From Eudoraea chungangensis (GTDB lineage: Bacteria > Bacteroidota > Bacteroidia > Flavobacteriales > Flavobacteriaceae): a stretch of 64,000 nucleotides of DNA. This document shows, in pieces, positions 1 to 7,606 of the stretch. Under the pieces are notes generated by a model. It was given only the letters and a program-made list of their open reading frames with translations. It did not search any database and had not been told where the DNA came from. The position numbers and the translations under genes are program-made. Location of the stretch: assembly GCF_029360665.1 (NCBI RefSeq), contig NZ_JARDUB010000005.1:33163-97162 (forward strand), in the 5' to 3' direction. The stretch's first letter is position 1. Each line of letters opens with the position of its first letter.

Positions 1-27
1 TTTCTCATTTCTGTTAAATTTATTTGG

Positions 28-327
28 CTAATGTTTCTTGAGCATGTCTTTGCGTTTAGCCAATTGGTTTTCTAATTCCTTTACTACAGTTGCGGCCGCC
101 TTTTCAAAATTATCTTGGTTAGATTTAGCAAAAAGTCTGGGGCCCGGAGCACTCAGCTGAATTTCACATATTTTCCCCATTCCTGAAGGGTCATTTTCTA
201 GTTTAAAAAAGACATCCGCCTTAATAAGCCAATCGTACTTTTTTTCTAGCTTTTGTAGTTTAGCAATAACAATATCACTCATTGAATCACTAGTTGGCAT
301 TTGAACATACTGTATATTAATCGTCAT
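28..327 (-). CDS. hpf: Ribosome hibernation promoting factor (HPF/RaiA family, short form)
   Basis: 99 residues, the usual length of short HPF proteins. The family binds the 30S subunit at the mRNA/tRNA channel and idles ribosomes in stationary phase or stress. The N-terminal strand (MTINIQYVQMPTS), the central IQLSAPGPRLFAKSNQDNF segment and the basic C-terminal helix (LAKRKDMLKKH) fit the S30AE fold. The C-terminal dimerisation domain of long HPF is absent. The gene stands alone and is preceded by an FNR-like dyad 55-68 bases before its ATG, which suggests oxygen- or redox-linked control (inference). Confidence 0.88.
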   Translation of the reverse strand: MTINIQYVQMPTSDSMSDIVIAKLQKLEKKYDWLIKADVFFKLENDPSGMGKICEIQLSAPGPRLFAKSNQDNFEKAAATVVKELENQLAKRKDMLKKH

Positions 328-351
328 AGTTATTTATAATTAAGTTTAGAA

Positions 352-395
352 TAAAATTCGCCATTTACGGAAGTCTAAACTATGACATTTATCAT
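352..395 (-). promoter_or_regulatory. FNR-like dyad plus -7-like element for hpf
   Basis: The dyad ATGACATTTATCAT lies at 382-395; read toward hpf, the element GAATTTTA lies at 352-359. It matches the Bacteroidota -7 consensus TAnnTTTG only partly, but sits at the same offset from the dyad centre (29.5-36.5 bases) as in the three sister sites. A start near 347 would put the dyad at -41.5, the class II activator position, and leave a leader of about 20 bases. Confidence 0.55.
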
Positions 396-445
396 TTTAA
401 TAAATTCCCCTGGAAACAGAAATAAAAAAGAATAAGTTAAAGGAC

Positions 446-883
446 TTAGTATTTACTAGGTTGACCCTCCTTTAGTAACACTAGCAGAACTCCGAGTATA
501 ATTACATTTTTAATAATATACTGCCCCAAAAGTGTTAATCCAAATGGAGTTTGACTAAAGAGTAATTCGGGAAAGAAAAGGAAAGGAGAAAAGGTAAACA
601 GGATATGGACCAGAGCCATACGAAGGGCGGCCTTCCTATAAATGTTTGCAATTAAAAGTATCCCTATAAGGGTTTCCCAAATTGCCAAAAGAATTATAGA
701 ATACGTTGAAGGTAGAATTCCAAATATTAACCGCTCTATAGTACTCTTGGCTAATTCTTCGGCAGGACTTACTCCACTAAAGAATTTTAAAGCCCCAAAC
801 CATAAGTAGACGATACCAATACTAACAGGAAGATAATTTATATTTTTCCTTTTGTTCCAATATTCAATAACCAATTCTCTCAT
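446..883 (-). CDS. DoxX-like four-helix membrane protein
   Basis: 145 residues with about four hydrophobic segments (roughly 18-36, 58-79, 83-105 and 118-139) and a YLWFGALKFF motif in the first, typical of DoxX/YkgB-type membrane proteins. The family has no settled biochemical role; members are linked to quinone-dependent redox or stress functions. The gene is divergent from the LytTR gene at 1120, and the 236-base gap holds two FNR-like dyads. Substrate unknown; family assignment moderately sure. Confidence 0.65.
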   Translation of the reverse strand: MRELVIEYWNKRKNINYLPVSIGIVYLWFGALKFFSGVSPAEELAKSTIERLIFGILPSTYSIILLAIWETLIGILLIANIYRKAALRMALVHILFTFSPFLFFPELLFSQTPFGLTLLGQYIIKNVIILGVLLVLLKEGQPSKY

Positions 884-893
884 AATAAAAATG

Positions 894-937
894 CCAAAAT
901 AGATATGATATCATAGGTAAAAGCTGATAAATATCAT
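894..937 (-). promoter_or_regulatory. FNR-like dyad plus -7-like element for the DoxX-like gene
   Basis: The dyad reads CTGATAAATATCAT on the plus strand at 924-937. On the minus strand the element TATTTTGG (7 of 8 to TAnnTTTG) lies at 894-901 with the same 29.5-base offset as the sister sites. The implied start near 889 leaves only about 6 bases of leader. A separate palindrome, TATGATATCATA (904-915), lies between dyad and -7 element but lacks the four-base spacer. Confidence 0.55.
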
Positions 938-1021
938 ACTTTCTAAACATTACTGAAATTCTTTTGCTATGGATTATTTAGTAAAAACTTGGCTGCCGCA
1001 AGAAAAGGATATTTTCGTTAA

Positions 1022-1065
1022 ATGATTTTTATCATAAATCAGAATTTTTATTATCAATAGTTTTG
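1022..1065 (+). promoter_or_regulatory. FNR-like dyad plus perfect -7 element for the LytTR/ABC operon
   Basis: Perfect dyad ATGAT-TTTT-ATCAT at 1022-1035 followed by TAGTTTTG (exact TAnnTTTG) at 1058-1065. The predicted start near 1070 places the dyad at -41.5, the class II position known for FNR/CRP activators. This is the best-formed of the four sites. No -33 TTG is obvious, as expected of an activator-dependent promoter. Confidence 0.65.
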
Positions 1066-1119
1066 AACTAGGTTGCTCTTGTTGAGCTATACCCATTGTT
1101 ACTAATTTAAGCTTAGCAG

Positions 1120-1818
1120 ATGAATTTACTATTGAAAGTTTTAGTAGTTGAAAAGGCAGCAGAGGAATTAAATTCGGTTAGTTCCCTAGTTCTAAACCAT
1201 AAAAATTTAGTTTTAACAGCTGGTGTAGCCAGGCCGAGTAGTTTAAATAAATTTTTAACCCGACAAAAAATTGATGTCGTAATTATAGATATAGAACATC
1301 CTTTACTGCATGAATTAATAAATTCCGATTCCCTATTAAAAGGTATATCACTAATTCTAACCTCCGCAGATACGAATAATGCTTTACTTGCATTCGACTT
1401 TGGTGCTACCGACTTTTTGGTAAAACCCCTAAGCAGAGAAAGGTTTAACAAAGCCATCCGTAAGGTAATTAAACTCCAGTCGAGGGAGCAAAATTCCTAC
1501 AGCTCTACGGTCAAAATATGTGTTAGAAGTGAGATGAAGGACAGGTTAATCGCGGTAGATAATATTTTGTGGATTGAAGCCTTGGGCGACTATGTAAAAA
1601 TAGTTACTACAACTGAAAAAATAATTGTTCTAACAACTATGAAATCTATTGGCCTTCTTCTTCCATCTGAACAATTTCTTAGAACACACAGGTCTTATAT
1701 CGTTAATCTTAAAAAAGTTAAGAACATCGGTGTATCGAATCTAGATATCGGAAGAAAAGAAATACCTTTAAGTAGAAATCAAAAGAAACTCCAAGAACTC
1801 TTGGCTATAGAAATATAG
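1120..1818 (+). CDS. LytTR-family response regulator
   Basis: 232 residues: a receiver-like domain (about 6-118) and a C-terminal LytTR DNA-binding domain (about 135-230, with WIEALGDYVKI and FLRTHRSYIVN motifs). The likely phospho-acceptor is Asp57 in VVIIDIEHP, with switch residues ILTSA and Lys in FLVKPL. The usual N-terminal acidic pair is reduced to a single Glu in VVEKA, so Mg2+ binding and phosphorylation are uncertain. No LytS-type kinase is adjacent. It is first in a run with the export genes and probably regulates or is co-regulated with them. Confidence 0.85.
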   Translation: MNLLLKVLVVEKAAEELNSVSSLVLNHKNLVLTAGVARPSSLNKFLTRQKIDVVIIDIEHPLLHELINSDSLLKGISLILTSADTNNALLAFDFGATDFLVKPLSRERFNKAIRKVIKLQSREQNSYSSTVKICVRSEMKDRLIAVDNILWIEALGDYVKIVTTTEKIIVLTTMKSIGLLLPSEQFLRTHRSYIVNLKKVKNIGVSNLDIGRKEIPLSRNQKKLQELLAIEI

Positions 1819-1861
1819 ATAATTTAAGTACATTTATAAGAATTGATGAATTGAACATTCC

Positions 1862-2965
1862 ATGAAAAAATGGTTTATACTACTTAGAAATTACTTGCCT
1901 TTTTACTGTCTTTTACTTGTGTTTTCCTGCAAAAACAATGTCGATAAAATTCTGCCCTCGGAAGAAAAGCTTATAGAATCTGTTTACTCCTCGGTGATTG
2001 TTCAACCAGATAGCCTATATCAGGTATATGCCGCAGTAGGCGGAATTTTAGAAACCAATTTAGTAGAAGAAGGTGATCTTGTAACCAAGGGAACACCCAT
2101 TGCCCAAATTATTAATAATACTCCCAAACTGAATACAGAAAATGCCAAACTTAGTTTGCATCTGGCAAGAGAAAATTACCAGGGTAGTAATACTCTTTTG
2201 AGGGCTCTGAGAGATGAAATAAGTGCCGCACAATTACAATACAAGAATGACTCCATAAATTATACCCGGCAAAAGAACCTTTGGGATCAAAATATTGGTT
2301 CTAAAATAGAATTTGATAATAAAAAGCTTGCCTTTGAACTTTCAAAGAATAAATTGACATTACTTAAAAGCAACTATGATCGGACAGAGACCGAGCTCGA
2401 TACCCGATTAAGACAAGCTGAAAATAACTATCAAAGTGCTCTGATTACCACGGACGACTTTTCTGTAGAAAGCGTCATTAACGGAAAGGTCTATGCCCTG
2501 TTAAAAAACCCCGGAGAAATAGTCAATACCTCAGGACCAATAGCTATTATTGGCAGTACCGAAGATTTTATAATTGAAATGCAGGTAGACGAAGTGGATA
2601 TCGTAAAGCTTAGGCTGGGTCAGAAAGTAATAATTACATTAGACGCCTATGGCACAGAGACATTTAGCGCGACATTAAATAAAATTTATCCCCAAAAGGA
2701 TGAGCGTTCCCAGACATTCAAGGTTGAAGCTTTATTTGACACACTCCCCTCAGTTCTATATCCTGGCTTGGCTGGAGAAGGCAATATTGTAATTGCTGAA
2801 AAAGAAGGAGTGCTTACCATTCCCAAATCGTATCTGATTGGATCAAATAAGGTAAAAACAGTAGAGGGCATAATACCAATCGTACTAGGATCAGAGAACT
2901 TAGATAAGGTTGAGGTATTAAAAGGCTTAAATGCAGACACATATATATATAAACCCACCGAATGA
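1862..2965 (+). CDS. Membrane fusion (HlyD/MacA-like) lipoprotein of an ABC exporter
   Basis: 367 residues with a lipobox (LVFS-C23), so probably a lipid-anchored periplasmic adaptor. Around 65-90 is a first half-lipoyl stretch (GILETNLVEEGDLVTKGTPIA style), about 90-190 is predicted coiled coil, and about 195-300 holds the second half-motif and beta-barrel (GQKVIITLDAYG). It lies 43 bases after the LytTR gene and overlaps the permease by 4 bases (ATGA), supporting one operon. Such adaptors couple an inner-membrane permease to an outer-membrane channel; no TolC homologue is in the window, so it may use a distant one. Confidence 0.85.
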   Translation: MKKWFILLRNYLPFYCLLLVFSCKNNVDKILPSEEKLIESVYSSVIVQPDSLYQVYAAVGGILETNLVEEGDLVTKGTPIAQIINNTPKLNTENAKLSLHLARENYQGSNTLLRALRDEISAAQLQYKNDSINYTRQKNLWDQNIGSKIEFDNKKLAFELSKNKLTLLKSNYDRTETELDTRLRQAENNYQSALITTDDFSVESVINGKVYALLKNPGEIVNTSGPIAIIGSTEDFIIEMQVDEVDIVKLRLGQKVIITLDAYGTETFSATLNKIYPQKDERSQTFKVEALFDTLPSVLYPGLAGEGNIVIAEKEGVLTIPKSYLIGSNKVKTVEGIIPIVLGSENLDKVEVLKGLNADTYIYKPTE

Positions 2966-4224
2966 CTAACTGGAAGGTAATTCTGAGTATTGCAAAAACT
3001 CATTTGTTGACCAAGTTAAAATCTACAATTACTGCATCCTTAGGGGTTACTTTTGGTATTGGAGCGTATATCACTCTGGTAAGTTTTATGACTGGTCTAA
3101 ATGAGATGTTAGACAATTTGGTTCTAAACCAAACGCCCCATATTCACATGTACAACGATATAGAACCTTCGGCCCAACAACCCATAGACTTGGCAAGACC
3201 GCTAAGTACCGATTTTAATGTAGTTCGCTCTATTAAGCCCAAAATTAGTCAGACCAAAATACACAATGCCTTACCAATTTTAGACTACTTAAAGAAAAAC
3301 AAAGAGGTAAAAGGAGCTACACCCCAGTTGAGATTACAAATTTTTTATATATCTGGTTCTATAGAATTAGGTGGGAATCTGGTTGGTATCGACGTAATGG
3401 AAGAGGTCCGACTGTCTAACATCAGAGATAACATAATAAAAGGAAGTCCGGAAGCATTAAAAAACAATGAAAATGGCATTTTATTAGGATCTGGCTTGGC
3501 AAATAAAATGTCGCTTTCCGTTGGGAACAGAGTACAGGTAAGTACCGTGGAAGGAGCTGTATTTCCCTTAAAAATAGTTGGAATCTACCAAAGTGGATTG
3601 GCCGAAATTGATAATATTCAAAGTTTTACGAACCTAAAGACCCTCCAAAAAATTCAGGGAAAAGCCCAAAATTATATTACCGATATCAATATTAAGCTGA
3701 ACAATATAAATAAAGCAACCCCAATAGCAAAGGAGTTAGAAAAACAATTTAAGATTAAGGCCACAGATATTAATGAAGCCAATGCACAATTTGAAACAGG
3801 GAGTAGTATTAGAAATATAATAACCTATGCCGTTTCCATTACCCTTCTTATTGTAGCTGGCTTTGGCATATATAACATCTTAAATATGCTTATTTATGAA
3901 AAAATGCAGGACATTGCAATCCTGAAAGCAACTGGCTTTTCGGGTAGAGACGTTCAGTATATATTTATGAGTCAGGCTATTATTATTGGCATTGCAGGTG
4001 GTATATTGGGGCTTATCCTTGGATTTATTTTTTCCACAATAATTGACGGTATTCCCTTCGAAACAGAAGCCCTGCCAACTATAAAAACTTTTCCGGTAAA
4101 CTATCAATTTAGCTATTATGTTATTGGAATTACATTTGCCCTAATATCCACTTTTATCGCAGGTTATTTGCCGGCCAATAAAGCCCGGAAGATTGATCCT
4201 GTAAGGATAATAAGAGGGAATTAA
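2962..4224 (+). CDS. MacB/FtsX-type ABC transporter permease
   Basis: 420 residues: one N-terminal transmembrane helix (about 20-42), a large periplasmic domain (about 45-270), then three C-terminal helices forming an FtsX domain (VSITLLIVAGFGIYNILNM, MSQAIIIGIAGGILGLIL and a final helix before LPANKARKIDPVRIIRG). The ending is typical of MacB/LolC permeases. The ATPase is encoded separately, 9 bases downstream, so this is a split MacB. Probable role: export of a peptide, drug or lipid-linked substrate; which one cannot be told. Confidence 0.87.
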   Translation: MTNWKVILSIAKTHLLTKLKSTITASLGVTFGIGAYITLVSFMTGLNEMLDNLVLNQTPHIHMYNDIEPSAQQPIDLARPLSTDFNVVRSIKPKISQTKIHNALPILDYLKKNKEVKGATPQLRLQIFYISGSIELGGNLVGIDVMEEVRLSNIRDNIIKGSPEALKNNENGILLGSGLANKMSLSVGNRVQVSTVEGAVFPLKIVGIYQSGLAEIDNIQSFTNLKTLQKIQGKAQNYITDINIKLNNINKATPIAKELEKQFKIKATDINEANAQFETGSSIRNIITYAVSITLLIVAGFGIYNILNMLIYEKMQDIAILKATGFSGRDVQYIFMSQAIIIGIAGGILGLILGFIFSTIIDGIPFETEALPTIKTFPVNYQFSYYVIGITFALISTFIAGYLPANKARKIDPVRIIRGN

Positions 4225-4233
4225 TAATTTGGT

Positions 4234-4908
4234 ATGAAAGCAGTTTTAAAAGCTGAAAATATAAATAAACACTTTAAAAAACCCGTGGATTTTCATGTGT
4301 TAAAAGACATTAATTTCCAGATTAATTCAGGCGAGTTCAGCTCTATTATGGGGAAGTCTGGCTCAGGTAAATCGACGCTCTTATATATTCTCTCTACCAT
4401 GGATACGGACTATGAAGGCAAACTCTTCCTAAATAATCAACTTGTTACGGGGAAAAGTCATCAGGAATTATCTAAAATAAGAAATGAGCATATTGGCTTT
4501 GTTTTTCAATTCCATTATCTACTTGCCGAGTTTAGTGTTCTGGAAAACGTGATGCTTCCAGCTAAAAAGTTGGGGCGTCTAAGCACTTCCGAAATTGAAC
4601 ACAATGCTTTTTCAAAACTTAAAATGCTAAATATAGAACAGCTTGCAAATAAAAGGGCATCTAGAATTTCAGGCGGGGAAAAACAGCGTGTTGCAATTGC
4701 CAGAGCCCTTATAAATAGTCCTAGCATTCTTATGGGTGATGAGCCTACGGGTAATCTAGACAGCTATAATGCCGAGAATGTTTTTCAAATTTTTAAACGC
4801 CTTAAAGAAGAAGAAGGTCTCTCTTTACTAATAGTAACTCATGATTTAGACTTCGCGAAAAGGACGGATCGTATCATTGAGATGGAAGATGGTTATTTAG
4901 TAAAATAA
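4234..4908 (+). CDS. ABC transporter ATPase, LolD/MacB type
   Basis: 224 residues, complete ATP-binding cassette: Walker A GKSGSGKST (about 39-47), Q-loop in FVFQFHYLL, signature ISGGEKQR, Walker B ILMGDEP and switch His in IVTHD. The length and the NLDSYNAENVFQ D-loop fit the LolD/MacB subgroup that powers FtsX-type permeases by mechanotransmission rather than transport through the membrane. It is the last gene of the LytTR-adaptor-permease-ATPase operon. Confidence 0.92.
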   Translation: MKAVLKAENINKHFKKPVDFHVLKDINFQINSGEFSSIMGKSGSGKSTLLYILSTMDTDYEGKLFLNNQLVTGKSHQELSKIRNEHIGFVFQFHYLLAEFSVLENVMLPAKKLGRLSTSEIEHNAFSKLKMLNIEQLANKRASRISGGEKQRVAIARALINSPSILMGDEPTGNLDSYNAENVFQIFKRLKEEEGLSLLIVTHDLDFAKRTDRIIEMEDGYLVK

Positions 4909-4990
4909 AGTAGCCAATGGCATCTTGTAAAATTGCCCACTTAGTAATTGGTTTAAGAAGCTATTACAGTATTTTTATGAACCTATTGGC

Positions 4991-5034
4991 ATGACTAATA
5001 TCATAAAATTTAATGCCCTGAACATATATCTTTA
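4991..5034 (+). promoter_or_regulatory. FNR-like dyad plus -7-like element for the gene at 5058
   Basis: The dyad ATGAC-TAAT-ATCAT lies at 4991-5004 and TATCTTTA (7 of 8 to TAnnTTTG) at 5027-5034, the same 44-base layout as the other three sites. The predicted start near 5039 leaves a leader of about 19 bases. The dyad centre is 60.5 bases from the ATG, against 61.5 at hpf. Confidence 0.6.
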
Positions 5035-5057
5035 TAGTAATCTTAAAGAAAAGAATC

Positions 5058-5495
5058 ATGGCAGATACAAAAAATACTAATAGAGAAACTTCTAGCTGGA
5101 AAGAGTTATACATCCTATCAGATCATTGGAAGTCCGACATGGAATTTTATCAAGACGACCTTAGATTCTTACACCACCTGATAGACAAGTATATCATTTG
5201 GATTACTAAAGACAAAAATCTAAAATTGGTAGAAGAATTGCGGAATCACCTACTTGAGCTTCGCACAGATAGTACAGAACTACTAGAAAAGATTACAGAT
5301 CATAGAACAGAAATTGGGCGGATTATAGATAAAACAAGTAATATTAAGGAATCCTATATTACGAAAGAACATCACCAATTAGAAAAGGGCATTGCAGATT
5401 TTGTAAAAGCTTTCAGAGAAAATAGAAAAAGTGTTTTTCAGATAACAGAATATGTTATTGATAATGAGGAATTAGTAAATGTTTTAAAATCCTAA
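5058..5495 (+). CDS. Small helical cytoplasmic protein of unknown function
   Basis: 145 residues, charged and almost wholly alpha-helical by composition, with two heptad-rich stretches (about 25-75 and 85-135) and no signal peptide or membrane segment. I do not recognise a family. It has its own predicted promoter with an FNR-like dyad, matching those of hpf and the DoxX-like gene, so a role in low-oxygen or stationary-phase physiology is a reasonable guess. The tRNA-Leu gene follows 105 bases downstream with a separate promoter. Confidence 0.7.
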   Translation: MADTKNTNRETSSWKELYILSDHWKSDMEFYQDDLRFLHHLIDKYIIWITKDKNLKLVEELRNHLLELRTDSTELLEKITDHRTEIGRIIDKTSNIKESYITKEHHQLEKGIADFVKAFRENRKSVFQITEYVIDNEELVNVLKS

Positions 5496-5551
5496 TCTTT
5501 CTATTTGCGAATATATGTCTATACTACTTTGTTTGGGTTAACTTTTGGTAG

Positions 5552-5580
5552 TTGTAAATACAAATACTTCGTTATATTTG
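5552..5580 (+). promoter_or_regulatory. Promoter of tRNA-Leu
   Basis: TTG at 5552-5554, an 18-base spacer, and an exact TAnnTTTG match (TATATTTG) at 5573-5580. This agrees with the Bacteroidota housekeeping sigma consensus (TTG, about 19 bases, TAnnTTTG). The tRNA begins 21 bases further on. Confidence 0.75.
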
Positions 5581-5600
5581 CAGCTGCCAAAATGGTATTT

Positions 5601-5684
5601 GCCCACGTGGTGGAATTGGTAGACACGCTACCTTGAGGGGGTAGTGTTCGAAAGGACGTGCTGGTTCGACTCCAGTCGTGGGCA
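5601..5684 (+). tRNA. tRNA-Leu (anticodon GAG)
   Basis: Seven-base acceptor stem GCCCACG (5601-5607) pairs with CGTGGGC (5677-5683), with discriminator A at 5684. The anticodon stem CTACC/GGTAG (5628-5632/5640-5644) encloses the loop TTGAGGG, giving anticodon GAG (5635-5637). A long variable arm (about 5645-5659) is typical of class II tRNAs, and the T-arm carries TTCGACT. The 3' CCA is not encoded. Confidence 0.96.
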
Positions 5685-5690
5685 CAAAAA

Positions 5691-5719
5691 CTGCTTCATT
5701 AAAAGAAGCGGTTTTTTTT
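5691..5719 (+). terminator. Intrinsic terminator after tRNA-Leu
   Basis: Stem CTGCTTC/GAAGCGG (one G-T pair) with loop ATTAAAA, then eight T. It lies 7 bases after the tRNA and before the convergent DUF1080 gene. Confidence 0.85.
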
Positions 5720-5731
5720 GATCACCTTATC

Positions 5732-6442
5732 TCATAATTCCTTTACCCTAATATCTTTAAACCAAACTCCGGCACCATGATCTTGCAGGGCAAAATGCCC
5801 TTCATTGGAGATACCATAATCCGGATAGTCATTCCATTTTCCGCTATTTCTTTTTTCTTTCCAGTCTTCAGATTTTTTGTTGAATTGAATAATTTTTTTT
5901 CCGTTTAACCAATGTTCTACCTCTCCGTTATTAAAAACTATCTTACTCGTATTCCATTCTCCTACTATATTTAACTTTTTATCACCATTTGGAATATGCA
6001 TGGCGTAGTTGGCACCTGCCTTTTGCCATTCTTCAATGGGATGATCAAAACCTGCATCATCTAGTATTTGAAACTCCGCACCAGTCTCGTAAGGGTACTT
6101 ATATTTAGGGTCTTCCAAAACATGGTAAAAAACACCACTATTGCCTTTGTTACTTATTTTCCATTTAAACTCCAATTCAAAATTATCAAAGCTAGCTAAA
6201 GTGATTATATCACCACCTTCTTCCCCTCCTTCACCTTTACATGATATCAGGTCATTTTCTATCGTCCATTTAGCCGGAATTACTGCTGAATTAAATCCTT
6301 TCCAGTCCTCTTTATTCATAAGAGAGGTCCATTCCGATTTTGTTGTGTCCCGAAGCTGAGAGATCGGGGTTTTGTCGTTGTCCTCTTTTATTTTACATCC
6401 AAGTCCAAGAAGTAGCAGGCATATAATTATAAAATATTTCAT
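5732..6442 (-). CDS. DUF1080 (3-keto-disaccharide hydrolase family) lipoprotein
   Basis: 236 residues with a short signal and lipobox (LLGLG-C16). The mature part is a single concanavalin-like jelly roll of the DUF1080 type: a WTIENDLISCKG strand, the NSGVFYHV motif (about 120), the EFQILDD segment (about 142), NIVGEWNTSKIVFNNG, and the closing FALQDHGAGVWFKDIRVK, nearly diagnostic of the family. Members cleave 3-keto-glycosides or bind sugars in the periplasm or on the surface. No sugar operon is adjacent, so substrate is unknown. It is transcribed convergently with the tRNA. Confidence 0.88.
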   Translation of the reverse strand: MKYFIIICLLLLGLGCKIKEDNDKTPISQLRDTTKSEWTSLMNKEDWKGFNSAVIPAKWTIENDLISCKGEGGEEGGDIITLASFDNFELEFKWKISNKGNSGVFYHVLEDPKYKYPYETGAEFQILDDAGFDHPIEEWQKAGANYAMHIPNGDKKLNIVGEWNTSKIVFNNGEVEHWLNGKKIIQFNKKSEDWKEKRNSGKWNDYPDYGISNEGHFALQDHGAGVWFKDIRVKEL

Positions 6443-6655
6443 AAGAAAGCGAATATAAAGACTTAAAACTATAGTTTACTGAATGTAATTCCCACCTTCT
6501 AGCAAGCTCTAAGTGGGTGTTAGTGCGATTAAAGATATCCTATTTAATAGAATTCCCTTCCGTTTTTAAGCTACTTCTATGCATTAATTTTACGGAACAT
6601 CCCATATTTCAATAAAATTTATGCTAACATTAGGAAAGTAAGGCTAAAAAATCTT

Positions 6656-6671
6656 TAACTTTGTTTAAACA
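6656..6671 (+). promoter_or_regulatory. Promoter element and palindrome upstream of the carotenoid regulator
   Basis: An exact TAnnTTTG element (TAACTTTG) lies at 6656-6663. Overlapping its end is the perfect palindrome TGTTTAAACA at 6662-6671, placed where a bound repressor would block initiation. Autoregulation by the MerR/CarH-like protein encoded 11 bases downstream is a possibility, not shown. Confidence 0.5.
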
Positions 6672-6681
6672 TTATTTATAA

Positions 6682-7584
6682 ATGATGAACAATGTAAAAA
6701 AATCTTTTAGCATTCGTGATTTAGAAAACCTATCGGGTATTAAAGCACATACCATTCGAATATGGGAAAAAAGGTATGACCTTTTATCTCCCGAACGAAC
6801 TACTACTAACATAAGAACCTATAGTCTAGAGAGTTTGCAAAAGCTTTTAAATATTACTTTGCTCTACAATAATGGCTACAAGATTTCAAAGATTTCAAAA
6901 ATCCCAGAGAATGAAATAGCTCTGGTAGTAAGAGAAATCGTAGCCAAAAATAGTGTTCAAAATCATGCCTTGAATGCTTTTAAGCTTTCCATGATAAATT
7001 TTGATATAACTCTATTTCAAAATACATACAATACTTTACTAGCAGAAAAGTCTTTTCGAGAAATATTTTGGGATGTATTTATTCCGCTGCTAAATGAACT
7101 TGGTCTTCTATGGCAGACAGATACTATAAGTCCTGCACATGAACATTTCATCACAAATTTAATTAAACAGAAGATTTATACCAGTACGGAAAAGTTGCAA
7201 TTGATGGAACCTAGCAAGAAAGATAAAGTATTTGTACTCTTTCTTCCCGAGAATGAAATCCATGAAATTGGTTTATTATTTATCAATTACGAAATAATCT
7301 TAAGAGGTTACAAAACCATTTATCTTGGGCAGACAATGCCTATTGAGAATCTTACAGATCTCAAAAATTATTATCAAAATTTGCACTTTGTTTCCTATTT
7401 CACTGTGGTTCCTACCAAAGACAAATTATCTAATTACATTCGTGATTTTGGCAATATTCTTGCGGAAAATGGAAAGTCTTCTTTATGGGTTTTAGGTAGG
7501 CAAATTCAACACCTAAATAAGGAAAAACTTCCACCATACATTCGTACCTTTGAATCTGTGGAAGAATTGTCTACAGCCTTGTAA
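6682..7584 (+). CDS. MerR/CarH-like transcriptional regulator of carotenoid genes
   Basis: 300 residues. Residues about 8-80 form a MerR winged helix (HTIRIWEKRYDLLSPERT). The middle part matches the cobalamin-binding helical bundle of CarH/LitR, keeping the light-sensing Trp (about 144) and the Glu-His pair (about 154-155) in a W-x9-EH pattern. In the Rossmann-like C-terminal part the usual DxHxxG cobalamin motif reads EIHEIG, keeping the ligand His but with Glu for Asp, and the later GG is not evident. CarH proteins repress carotenoid genes in the dark through adenosylcobalamin. It lies 22 bases before crtI, so this is the expected target. Light sensing is inferred. Confidence 0.85.
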   Translation: MMNNVKKSFSIRDLENLSGIKAHTIRIWEKRYDLLSPERTTTNIRTYSLESLQKLLNITLLYNNGYKISKISKIPENEIALVVREIVAKNSVQNHALNAFKLSMINFDITLFQNTYNTLLAEKSFREIFWDVFIPLLNELGLLWQTDTISPAHEHFITNLIKQKIYTSTEKLQLMEPSKKDKVFVLFLPENEIHEIGLLFINYEIILRGYKTIYLGQTMPIENLTDLKNYYQNLHFVSYFTVVPTKDKLSNYIRDFGNILAENGKSSLWVLGRQIQHLNKEKLPPYIRTFESVEELSTAL

Positions 7585-7606
7585 TTTTAGATATTCAACT
7601 ATATAA

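Noticed and set aside
904..915. Palindrome TATGATATCATA as a fifth FNR-like site
   Set aside because: Lacks the four-base spacer of the other sites and lies between dyad and -7 element of the DoxX-like promoter.
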